A stretch of DNA of 14,765 bases, taken from positions 1-14,765 of the forward strand of contig CALKUR010000013.1 in NCBI GenBank assembly GCA_937996725.1, read 5' to 3'. Position numbers and translations under genes: made by a program. The notes beneath the pieces are model-generated. The model made no database searches and had not been told where the DNA came from. It worked only from the letters and a program-made list of their open reading frames with translations. Position 1 is the first letter of the stretch, and every line of letters starts with the position of its first letter. Source of the DNA: an uncultured Dechloromonas sp. GTDB lineage: Bacteria; Pseudomonadota; Gammaproteobacteria; Burkholderiales; Rhodocyclaceae. Positions 7,154-13,836 of this stretch are shown piece after piece.

Positions 7154-8335
7154 ATGTCATCCATCTTTCAGATGCCGCGCACTGTCTGGTTAGTCGGCAT
7201 CATCAGCTTTATCAACGACAGCGCCAGCGAAATGCTCTATCCGCTGATCCCGCTCTATCTAGCCAGCGTGCTGATGGCGGGCCCTAAAGCCATGGGCCTG
7301 ATAGAAGGTATCGCCGATGCCACCTCTAGCCTACTTAAGCTGGCTTCCGGCGTACTCGTCGACAAAACCAAACGCATTAAACCCTGGCTCTTTTTTGGCT
7401 ACGGTCTGGCTGGCCTGAGCCGGCCGCTGGTGGCATTTGCCGGCAGCTGGGTCACGGTGCTATTTATCCGCTTTGCCGATCGGGTGGGTAAAGGATTACG
7501 TTCATCACCCCGAGATGCCCTCCTGGCCGATTCCGTCGCCAGCCATCAACGCGGCATGGCCTATGGCCTGCATCGCGCCATGGACAATGGCGGCGCGGTG
7601 CTGGGCCCGATCATCGCCTACGGCCTGCTGAGCATGCACGTACCCATCAAAGATATCTTTCTGCTGGCCATCATTCCCGCCACGCTGTGTCTGATCCTCG
7701 TGCTGTGCGTCAAAGAGCCAAAGCGGATCCCGGTCGAATCGACCCCCTTGCGTTGGAAACTTTCCGAGATGCCCACATCCCTTAAACGGTTTCTTGTGGT
7801 CGTGGCGATCTTCAGTCTAGGCAACTCGTCAAATATCTTCCTGCTGTTTCGCGCCAAAGAACTCGGCATCCCCGAAGCCTATATTCCGCTTCTGTGGGCG
7901 GTCGTCTCGCTCATCGCTGCGTTGTTCTCGACCCCCCTAGCATCGCTTTCCGACCGCGTCGGTCGATTCCCCATACTGCTCGGCGGTTATTTTGCCTTTG
8001 CCGTGGTGTATGTCAGCCTTGGACTTTTCGACGAAGGGCTCATCGCGCTTGCCCTGACCTTCGGCCTTTACGGTATCTTCGTCGCTGCCACCGAAGGCGT
8101 GGAAAAGGCCATGGTCGCCGACCTCGCCCCGGATGACAAGCGCGGCACTGCCTTCGGTTGGTTCAACATGACGGTCGGCATTTTTCTGCTGCCGTCATCC
8201 GTTATCTTCGGTGAACTCTATGAAGGCGCCAGCCCAAGTGTTGCTTTCGCATTCTCCGCCGCCTGTGCTGCCCTCGCCTGCATTCTGCTCTGGCATTGGT
8301 TCAAGCCAGGACGCACCGCTCAGGTTGGTTCTTAA
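7154..8335 (+). CDS. Major facilitator superfamily permease
   Basis: The frame encodes an MFS transporter of about 393 residues from the ATG at 7154 (414 residues if the ATG at 7091 is used). The N-terminus TVWLVGIISFINDSASEMLYPLIPLYLA is the first helix and loop of a prokaryotic MFS subgroup. The loop 2-3 motif appears as FADRVGKGLRSSPRDALLADS, followed by GLHRAMDNGGAVLGPI, and a second related motif LSDRVGRFPILLGG occurs in the C-terminal half. About twelve hydrophobic segments are visible, so it should be an inner-membrane secondary transporter or exporter. I chose 7154 because it matches the usual family start and because 7091-7153 looks like AT-rich leader; neither start has a clear Shine-Dalgarno sequence. 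It is divergent from livK and converges on the bicupin gene, with stops sharing bases. Substrate unknown. Confidence 0.85.
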   Translation: MSSIFQMPRTVWLVGIISFINDSASEMLYPLIPLYLASVLMAGPKAMGLIEGIADATSSLLKLASGVLVDKTKRIKPWLFFGYGLAGLSRPLVAFAGSWVTVLFIRFADRVGKGLRSSPRDALLADSVASHQRGMAYGLHRAMDNGGAVLGPIIAYGLLSMHVPIKDIFLLAIIPATLCLILVLCVKEPKRIPVESTPLRWKLSEMPTSLKRFLVVVAIFSLGNSSNIFLLFRAKELGIPEAYIPLLWAVVSLIAALFSTPLASLSDRVGRFPILLGGYFAFAVVYVSLGLFDEGLIALALTFGLYGIFVAATEGVEKAMVADLAPDDKRGTAFGWFNMTVGIFLLPSSVIFGELYEGASPSVAFAFSAACAALACILLWHWFKPGRTAQVGS

Positions 8336-9483
8336 CGCTGGCCCTCGAAGAGCGATGTATCACGCGGGAATTGACGTAACTGCTCCTCGGAAATCTGCAG
8401 ATTGACTTTAATCACCTCAGCGGGTGTCGTGGTCAGCCACTTATTTAAGTCGATCGATTGGTACTCACCCGAGTTGAACACCACTAATACATCCAGAGGC
8501 TTGTCACTTGAAAGGTTTTTGAGTGCATGACCGTAGCCCTTAGGGACGTAACCCACATCTCCCTGATTTAACGCCTCAACAGCACCCTTGCCACCCGAAG
8601 GGAACACCGTCAGCTCCATTTGGCCATTGAGCACCATCTGCCATTCATCGGCGTTGGGATGCCAATGCAATCCGCGCATTGCACCAGGTTCCAGATGAAT
8701 AATCGCTGCCGACATATTAAAACTTGCGGGAAACTCTTTAGCGGTCACGAGCTTCAAAGTGCCATTGCTATCTGTAAAGACAGGCTTTCTACTTAACAGC
8801 GTGAACGCATGCGGTAGTTGATTTGGGTTCTTAATCGGCTTCTTCAGAGTTCCGATAGAACTTGTAGACCCGGGAAGCATATATCGAACCGAGTTCGGGA
8901 GCTGCTTAGCAATCGACAAAGGGATGCCGAGCCCTTCGGTCAGAACGTTCATGGGCGTATGAGATATCCAGTCACTCAGATTAAAGGTCGATTGCTCTGT
9001 GAATTCGCCATTGTTCAACACAAGAACGAATTTGGTCGTTTCATGACCGATATTCTGAATGCTGTGTCCCCAGCCCTTGGGGAAATACCAGATCTCGCCA
9101 GCGTTCACATCGGCAACTTCGGTTTGGCCGCCGGGGCCCGTCAGCGTGATTCGTGTCTGGCCGCTAATTACATAGGCCCATTCGGCCGCTTCTGCGTGCC
9201 AGTGCAACTCTCGGAGTGCGCCGGGATCGAGCTCCATCAGTACACCCGCCATGTTCTTACTGATGGGGAAATTGTACGAGCCCACCTGCCTGGAACGACC
9301 ACCATTCAGCTGTTCGAAATCCTTGCTGCCAAAGGCGTATGCAAAGCGCGGCAAACCTGCCCCCCATTGAACGCCGGAGAGCGAATCGTTTTGGGGCGCA
9401 GCGCCGCCTGAAAATCCTGTCTGCGCAGAGGTTGTTGCGACGCAAAAGAGCATTGTTGCAAACAGAAATATGCGTTTAAACAT
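8332..9483 (-). CDS. Exported bicupin, oxalate decarboxylase-like
   Basis: The 383-residue product has a signal peptide (MFKRIFLFATMLFCVATTSA, cleavage near residue 20) and two cupin domains. Domain 1 has the metal ligands H94, H96, E101 (RELHWHAEAAEW) and H140 (GWGHSIQN); domain 2 has H273, H275, E280 (LHWHPNADEW) and H319 (GYGHALKN). In OxdC of Bacillus subtilis a flexible lid S-E-N-S-T supplies the proton-donating Glu162; here the equivalent is F-T-E-Q-S-T (161-166) with the Glu kept as E163, which favours decarboxylase over oxidase chemistry. The C-terminal-domain Glu333 of OxdC appears replaced by Val (LVVF). Manganese dependence is inferred from the family. It lies divergent from the thiocyanate hydrolase operon with 230 bases between, and its stop overlaps that of the MFS gene. 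Another carboxylate substrate is possible. Confidence 0.82.
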   Translation of the reverse strand: MFKRIFLFATMLFCVATTSAQTGFSGGAAPQNDSLSGVQWGAGLPRFAYAFGSKDFEQLNGGRSRQVGSYNFPISKNMAGVLMELDPGALRELHWHAEAAEWAYVISGQTRITLTGPGGQTEVADVNAGEIWYFPKGWGHSIQNIGHETTKFVLVLNNGEFTEQSTFNLSDWISHTPMNVLTEGLGIPLSIAKQLPNSVRYMLPGSTSSIGTLKKPIKNPNQLPHAFTLLSRKPVFTDSNGTLKLVTAKEFPASFNMSAAIIHLEPGAMRGLHWHPNADEWQMVLNGQMELTVFPSGGKGAVEALNQGDVGYVPKGYGHALKNLSSDKPLDVLVVFNSGEYQSIDLNKWLTTTPAEVIKVNLQISEEQLRQFPRDTSLFEGQR

Positions 9484-9531
9484 GGCATCAACCTTGGTGT
9501 CGTTATCGAAAGCTGAGCGTCAATCAGCAGC

Positions 9532-9553
9532 CTTACAAAGCGCTTACAGAGCA
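9532..9553. repeat. Tandem 11-bp direct repeat in the bicupin/scn intergenic region
   Basis: CTTACAAAGCG (9532-9542) is followed immediately by CTTACAGAGCA (9543-9553), 9 of 11 positions identical, and a weaker third unit beginning CTTCAAA. The 11-bp period places copies on the same face of the helix, as for a regulator binding cooperatively. The repeats lie upstream of both divergent genes. No regulator gene is in the window. Confidence 0.4.
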
Positions 9554-9588
9554 CTTCAAAAAATTGTCATTATTGTGGCCGCAATTGT

Positions 9589-9617
9589 TTGACAAAATAT
9601 CGCAGCACCATAAAAAT
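9589..9617 (+). promoter_or_regulatory. Sigma-70-like promoter of the scn operon
   Basis: A perfect TTGACA (9589-9594) is followed after 16 bases by TAAAAA (9611-9616), or after 17 by AAAAAT. It stands about 97 bases before the first gene's ATG. The surrounding AT-rich sequence supports a promoter. A transcript start near 9623 is predicted, giving an untranslated leader of roughly 90 bases in which I see no recognisable riboswitch. Confidence 0.6.
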
Positions 9618-9701
9618 AAACGTCACAGATTTGCTGTACAAGTTTGCAGTCATACCACCCCGGCCTTCAAACAAGGCTACCCAACAGAATGCATTACGTA
9701 T

Positions 9702-9707
9702 GGAGGT
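9702..9707 (+). promoter_or_regulatory. Shine-Dalgarno sequence that fixes the scnBA start
   Basis: GGAGGT lies six bases before the ATG at 9714. The reading frame is open back to 9564, but only the 9714 start has this signal, and it gives an N-terminus without the unrelated-looking extension. Confidence 0.8.
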
Positions 9708-9713
9708 GTCAAC

Positions 9714-10553
9714 ATGATTACCGCTGCAGAAAGAGCTGAACAGCTAGAGCTGGTATCTCGTCTGAAAACCACCTATCCGGAAATTCCGGAATGGCCGACA
9801 CCCGATGAGCTGGACCACAAACACTATTTCGCTTACCTGAAAACCAGTCACGATGTCGGTGGCGAGTTGGAAGTTCCTCGTCCATTCGACATGAAGGAAG
9901 AAGAGGAATGGGAACTAATGACCTATGTACTCTGCGAAGTTCTTGGACAACGCGGGATTTGGGTCTCGGAAGAACGTCGTCGTCTCGCTAACGTCGACCT
10001 GGGTCGTTCGGCCTACTTGGGCACGCCCTACTATGCTCGTTGGCTATGGTCTGTGGGCAAACTCCTCATTGAAAAGAATCACCTGAGCTGGGGTGAACTG
10101 ACAGATCGTCTCGTCGAAGTTCGCGCACGCTATGCCGAAGGGCTCAAGGGCCGTTACCCGGAAGCCAAACCAAAGTTTGCAGGCGATGGTTCTAAGGTCG
10201 TACGCAATAAGAATCACATTCTCGCCCAAGGCATCGGTGACCCTCAGGTTTATTCCGGTAAAGCCGGTGCCGCAAAGTTCAAACTCGGCGATCGTGTTCG
10301 CGTCCTTGATCTACCCGCCATGTTCTACACACGGACCCCAGAATATGTGCGTGGTGCAGAAGGCATCATTTCGGAACTGGCTTACGAAAGCCCGGCACCT
10401 GAAGACGAAGCTTGGAATCACGAAGACGCCAAACCGGAATGGTTCTACATCGTGCGTTTTAATCAAGCAGAACTGTGGGACATCTACACCGGCCATAAGA
10501 ACGACACGCTACAAACCGAGATCCCCGAGCGCTGGCTCGTTGCCGCTAAATAA
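9714..10553 (+). CDS. scnBA: Thiocyanate hydrolase, fused beta and alpha subunits
   Basis: The 279-residue protein joins the equivalents of two separate SCNase subunits. Residues ~30-143 match ScnB (beta), with THDVGGE-like SHDVGGELEVP (45-55), KEEEEWELMTYVLCEVLGQRG (61-81), the EERRR motif (86-90) and YLGTPYYARWL (101-111). After a basic linker (~144-170), residues ~171-279 match ScnA (alpha): GIGDPQVYSGKAGAAKF (173-189), LGDRVRV, FYTRTPEYVRGAEG (204-217), ELAYESPAPEDEA and DTLQTEIPERWL. In the known enzyme beta and alpha clamp the gamma metal site, and arginines of the EERRR region are expected to hydrogen-bond to its oxidised cysteines. The order beta-alpha-gamma-P15K is that of Thiobacillus thioparus, but there, as I recall, beta and alpha are separate genes. 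The whole is comparable to a nitrile hydratase beta subunit, which is the main alternative; the detailed resemblance to ScnB and ScnA makes SCNase better. Confidence 0.85.
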   Translation: MITAAERAEQLELVSRLKTTYPEIPEWPTPDELDHKHYFAYLKTSHDVGGELEVPRPFDMKEEEEWELMTYVLCEVLGQRGIWVSEERRRLANVDLGRSAYLGTPYYARWLWSVGKLLIEKNHLSWGELTDRLVEVRARYAEGLKGRYPEAKPKFAGDGSKVVRNKNHILAQGIGDPQVYSGKAGAAKFKLGDRVRVLDLPAMFYTRTPEYVRGAEGIISELAYESPAPEDEAWNHEDAKPEWFYIVRFNQAELWDIYTGHKNDTLQTEIPERWLVAAK

Positions 10554-10596
10554 TTCCCCATTGCAGAGACACACTCTCCAGGAAAGGTAATACATC

Positions 10597-11325
10597 ATGT
10601 CTGACCACGATCACCACCATGACCATGACCACGATCATGATCACGAGCGTACCGTTAAGCCCATGGTTGACGAGATCACGGATTTTGAAGTGCTCGAAAT
10701 TGCCCTGCGTGAGCTATGCATCGAAAAAGGTCTCTTCACTGCGGAAGAGCATCGCCACTTTACGGAGTTCGCCGAGCAAATTGGCCCAACGCCTGCGGCG
10801 CGTCTCGTTGCCAAAGCGTGGGTAGATCCTGAATTCAAAAAACTGGCTGCAACCGATCCCCTGGCTGCCAGTAAAGCGATCGGCGTCGACTGGCTTCAAC
10901 CAACGGGCTTTGGCACACCGAGTGATTTTGTCGCCTTCAAGATTCTTGAAGACACGCCAACCGTTCACCATGTGATCGTTTGCGCCTTATGCTCATGCTA
11001 CCCACGTCCTATTCTTGGCAACTCGCCGGAGTGGTACCGCACGCCGAACTATCGTCGTCGCATCGTACGTTGGCCGCGCCAAGTACTCTCTGAGTTTGGC
11101 CTGCAACTACCGGACAACGTAGAAGTTCGCGTCCAAGATTCAAACCAGAAGCACCGCTTCATGGTTATGCCGATGCGCCCTGCAGGGACAGAAGGCTGGA
11201 CCGAAGAACAACTCGCCGAGATCATCACCCGTGACTCGCTGATTGGTGTTGCCCTGCCAAAACCGGGCGTCACCACAAATGTCTTCAACCAAACTCGCCC
11301 AGCGATTCGCCCCGTTAAAAACTGA
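10597..11325 (+). CDS. scnC: Thiocyanate hydrolase gamma subunit (metal-binding catalytic subunit)
   Basis: This 242-residue protein carries the active metal site of the nitrile hydratase/SCNase superfamily. The claw motif is V-C129-A-L-C132-S-C134-Y-P-R-P, followed by SPEWYRTPNYRRRIVRWPRQVL. In relatives the second and third cysteines are oxidised to sulfinate and sulfenate and hold a low-spin Co(III) (SCNase). The residue after the first Cys is Thr in cobalt enzymes and Ser in iron ones; here it is Ala (codon GCC), which is unusual. The N-terminus (residues 3-16) is a His/Asp run, DHDHHHDHDHDHDH, also present in T. thioparus ScnC as I recall. The reaction is SCN- plus water to COS plus ammonia. 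It lies 43 bases after the fused beta-alpha gene, with AGGAAAGG as Shine-Dalgarno before the ATG. The extended match outside the claw favours SCNase over nitrile hydratase. Confidence 0.88.
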   Translation: MSDHDHHHDHDHDHDHERTVKPMVDEITDFEVLEIALRELCIEKGLFTAEEHRHFTEFAEQIGPTPAARLVAKAWVDPEFKKLAATDPLAASKAIGVDWLQPTGFGTPSDFVAFKILEDTPTVHHVIVCALCSCYPRPILGNSPEWYRTPNYRRRIVRWPRQVLSEFGLQLPDNVEVRVQDSNQKHRFMVMPMRPAGTEGWTEEQLAEIITRDSLIGVALPKPGVTTNVFNQTRPAIRPVKN

Positions 11326-11330
11326 AGACC

Positions 11331-11693
11331 ATGAGCCAAACCAATCAAAACGCACCGATCAAGGTGCTCTCGGAAATTGTCGAGCACAACCAAGTATGGC
11401 CCGTCATGGCAGCCAAGTACGGGGTAGAAAACCCCCTGCCGCCCTGGAAGACGAGCCTTGACGGGATGTGCGACGTACTTGATCGCTCGTGCAAAGAAGG
11501 TAAGACGGATCTTTCGTTCAAGGATCGCCGCGACGAAGAAGATGAATTATCAGCAACTCTCTATGCCGATCTTCCTTACCCGGAAAACCAGCTCATGGCA
11601 TTGGCCCATTCGTTGGTCGAGCGTGGTCTTATCAACGAGTCGGAACTCAGGACACGTCTGACACAGATACGCGCAAGACTCGAAGCCCAATAA
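11331..11693 (+). CDS. Thiocyanate hydrolase maturation protein, P15K / nitrile hydratase accessory (P14K) family
   Basis: This 120-residue protein has the pattern of the small accessory proteins that bring cobalt to the catalytic subunit of SCNase (P15K) and cobalt nitrile hydratase (P14K). These are themselves related to the N-terminal half of the nitrile hydratase beta subunit. NPLPPWKTSLDGMCDVLDR (34-52) and LPYPENQLMALAHSLVERGL (81-100), followed by the basic helix ELRTRLTQIRARLEAQ, are the recognisable parts. Two cysteines (C47, C54) are present in the central region. The ATG is five bases after the scnC stop, and its position directly after the metal subunit is the rule for this family. 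The expected role is metal loading and cysteine oxidation of ScnC, possibly by subunit exchange as proposed for P14K. Confidence 0.82.
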   Translation: MSQTNQNAPIKVLSEIVEHNQVWPVMAAKYGVENPLPPWKTSLDGMCDVLDRSCKEGKTDLSFKDRRDEEDELSATLYADLPYPENQLMALAHSLVERGLINESELRTRLTQIRARLEAQ

Positions 11694-11701
11694 GCATTAT
11701 C

Positions 11702-11938
11702 GTGACGCTCGCGGAGCTCGCCCTCAATGAAGAAGCTGTCGTCGATCATATCGACGACAGCCATTTCGGCAAGGGATTGGTGTTGCGCCTTGAAGCGATG
11801 GGGTTTGTACACAACAACCCGATCAAGGTCATCCGCAAAGCCGTTATGAACGGCCCATTCAAAGTTCGCGTAGGTAGTACCACCGATGTCGCGATTCGCG
11901 TCAGCGAGGCATCGCTTGTCAAAGTTCGCCGTATTTAA
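11702..11938 (+). CDS. feoA: FeoA-family small SH3-like protein
   Basis: The 78-residue product fits FeoA in length and pattern: LAELALNEEAVVDHIDD, then LRLEAMGFVHNNPIKVIRKA, then FKVRVGSTTDVAIRVSEASLVKVRRI, the beta-barrel fold that interacts with FeoB. The usual first-helix motif L-x-x-MG-hydrophobic is present (LEAMGF). The start is GTG at 11702, eight bases after the accessory-protein stop, without a clear Shine-Dalgarno sequence, so translation probably depends on coupling to the gene before. It is followed after 14 bases by feoB. FeoA is normally needed for FeoB-driven Fe(II) uptake; its place inside an SCNase operon is unusual and suggests metal supply for the enzyme. Confidence 0.85.
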   Translation: MTLAELALNEEAVVDHIDDSHFGKGLVLRLEAMGFVHNNPIKVIRKAVMNGPFKVRVGSTTDVAIRVSEASLVKVRRI

Positions 11939-11952
11939 TCTAGAAAAGCCAT

Positions 11953-13821
11953 ATGGGCTGTAATACATGCCACAAACCCTGTGGCATGCCGCCGCTGACG
12001 CTCAACACCAATAATCAGGATGTTGACCGACGCATCGCTGTCATTGGGCAACCCAATTGCGGCAAATCGACCCTATTTAACCAAATCACCGGCACTAACG
12101 CCTTTGTGGGTAACTGGCCGGGGATTACCGTCGATCTATTACAAGCCACCGTAACGCTTAACGCCCAGCGTGTCGAGTTTGTCGACCTGCCCGGTCTCTA
12201 CGACCTGGAAGGCTACTCTGAAGACGAAAGGCTTGCGCAGCACTTTCTGGAACATATTCCCGTCGATCTCATTCTGATTGTAGTGAACGCCTCGCAGATT
12301 GATCGCCAGGCGCGCATGATTCTGCAGGCTAAAGAGCTCGGCATTCCCGCCGTCGTCTGTCTTAACATGGCCGATGAAGCAAAATACTTCGGCATCGAGA
12401 TCGATGAAAAGCTTTTGGCGCAGCGCTGGGGATTACCTACCTTCCTGACCAGTGCCAAATATGGCCAAGGTATCGCAGAGGCGTTGTCAGGCATTGGTAA
12501 CGCCCTCACCCATTGCCACGAGCCGGCGAGACCGCTCAGCCATATTTGCACACACCTCTCTGAAACACGCCCCAATGATGACGCTATCCGTGTCATGCTC
12601 AATGGCGCTGTGGTGATGCCGCCGGCCGGCCGCGTTACAAAGAGTGATCAGATCGACCGGGTCATGCTCAATCCGTTCTGGGGCGTCCCACTCTTCTTCC
12701 TGTTGATGCTGCTGGTATTTGCCTTTATCTGGGAGGTCGGACTCCCCGCCCAAAGCTGGGTGGGATTTATTACTAACTGGATTCAGAGCGCCCTACTTGA
12801 ACCCCTGGTTGCACCACTCCCGGAAGGACTACGAAGCTTTATTCTCACAGGTGCCTGGGGCGGCGTGGCGACCGTCGCGTTTTTCATTCCGCTCATCGTG
12901 CTGTTCTTTTTTTGCATGGCCGCGTTGGAAGATAGCGGTTACCTCTCCCGCGCTGCGTTTCTGATGGACGCCTTTATGGCAAAGCTGGGCTTAGATGGTC
13001 GCGGATTCGTCATGCAGATCATGGGCTTTGGCTGCAACGTCCCGGCACTCATGGGAACCCGCGTGATCCGCTCCCGCCCAATGCGGCTGCTGAACATGCT
13101 CATCATTCCGTTCTCGCTTTGTTCCGCACGGCTGGCGGTCTTTGTCTTCATTATCGCTGCTGTATTTCCCGGCCAATATGGCTGGCTCATTTTGTTCCTG
13201 CTCTATGTCCTCAGTTTTGCCAGTGCATTTCTGGCCGCTATCCTGCTGAAGCAACTACCTCAATTTGCAAGCTCGGAGCCATTTGTACTTGAGCTACCGC
13301 CCTACCGCATACCAACGCTCAAGCAGGTGCTCCTCCGCGGCTGGGGTGAGGCCAAACAATTTTTGAACCGTGCCACAAGCTTTATCCTGCTTGGCTGCAT
13401 GGCGACCTGGTTCCTGACCAATTATCCTGTTGGTACCACAGGCATCGACACATGGGGTGGCCAACTGGGTACCTGGTTAGAACCGATCATGGCCCCCATT
13501 GGCGTTAGTGATCCAAGATTAACCCTTTCGCTGATCTTCAGCTTTATCGCCAAAGAAGTCATGCTGGGCTCGCTGGCCACCATTTATGCCTTAGGGGAAC
13601 CCGGGCTCTCGCAGGTCATCGGACAGACACTGGCACCGGCTGACGCAATCGGGTTCTGCGTCTTCATATTGCTTTACACCCCATGCCTATCCACCGTCGC
13701 CACCGTTAAAGCCGAATCGCGCTCCTGGTCGTTTACGGCCTTCTCTTTGGCGTTTTCGCTGGTATATGCTTGGGTCATGGCCTACGCTTTCCGACACCTC
13801 TTTATTGCCATAGGCTTATAA
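11953..13821 (+). CDS. feoB: FeoB-family GTP-dependent divalent metal transporter
   Basis: The 622-residue protein has an N-terminal GTPase with G1 GQPNCGKST (32-40), G2 in NWPGITV (54-60), G3 DLPGLYDL (78-85), G4 NMAD (138-141) and G5 SAK (167-169). A membrane part from ~240 to the end contains the two gate repeats. Gate 1 has GFGCNVPALMGTR (358-370) and PFSLCSARLAVFV (386-398); gate 2 has FIAKEVMLGSL (531-541) and LLYTPCLSTVATV (573-585). The protein is shorter than the common ~750 residues because of a short linker after the GTPase. Two features are odd: a Cys/His-rich leader M-G-C-N-T-C-H-K-P-C before the GTPase, and departures from the usual S-C-S-A-R-L-P-V-Y (Leu for the first Ser, Ala for Pro). 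It closes the scn operon and converges with the Sir2 gene 15 bases away. Fe(II) is the default substrate; Co(II) is a conceivable alternative. Confidence 0.88.
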   Translation: MGCNTCHKPCGMPPLTLNTNNQDVDRRIAVIGQPNCGKSTLFNQITGTNAFVGNWPGITVDLLQATVTLNAQRVEFVDLPGLYDLEGYSEDERLAQHFLEHIPVDLILIVVNASQIDRQARMILQAKELGIPAVVCLNMADEAKYFGIEIDEKLLAQRWGLPTFLTSAKYGQGIAEALSGIGNALTHCHEPARPLSHICTHLSETRPNDDAIRVMLNGAVVMPPAGRVTKSDQIDRVMLNPFWGVPLFFLLMLLVFAFIWEVGLPAQSWVGFITNWIQSALLEPLVAPLPEGLRSFILTGAWGGVATVAFFIPLIVLFFFCMAALEDSGYLSRAAFLMDAFMAKLGLDGRGFVMQIMGFGCNVPALMGTRVIRSRPMRLLNMLIIPFSLCSARLAVFVFIIAAVFPGQYGWLILFLLYVLSFASAFLAAILLKQLPQFASSEPFVLELPPYRIPTLKQVLLRGWGEAKQFLNRATSFILLGCMATWFLTNYPVGTTGIDTWGGQLGTWLEPIMAPIGVSDPRLTLSLIFSFIAKEVMLGSLATIYALGEPGLSQVIGQTLAPADAIGFCVFILLYTPCLSTVATVKAESRSWSFTAFSLAFSLVYAWVMAYAFRHLFIAIGL

Positions 13822-13836
13822 GCTCCAAAGAGCGAA

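Noticed and set aside
9564..9713. Extended start of the scnBA gene at 9564
   Set aside because: It would begin upstream of the promoter's -35 box, whereas GGAGGT precedes the ATG at 9714.
9714..11325. Nitrile hydratase beta and alpha subunits
   Set aside because: The gene order and superfamily fit, but the detailed motifs match thiocyanate hydrolase ScnB, ScnA and ScnC as I remember them, including the His/Asp-rich gamma tail and NYRRRIVRWPRQVL. No amidase or aldoxime dehydratase gene is nearby.
13822..13833. Terminator between feoB and the Sir2 gene
   Set aside because: GCTC-CAAA-GAGC is only a 4-bp stem with no T-run, too weak to call.
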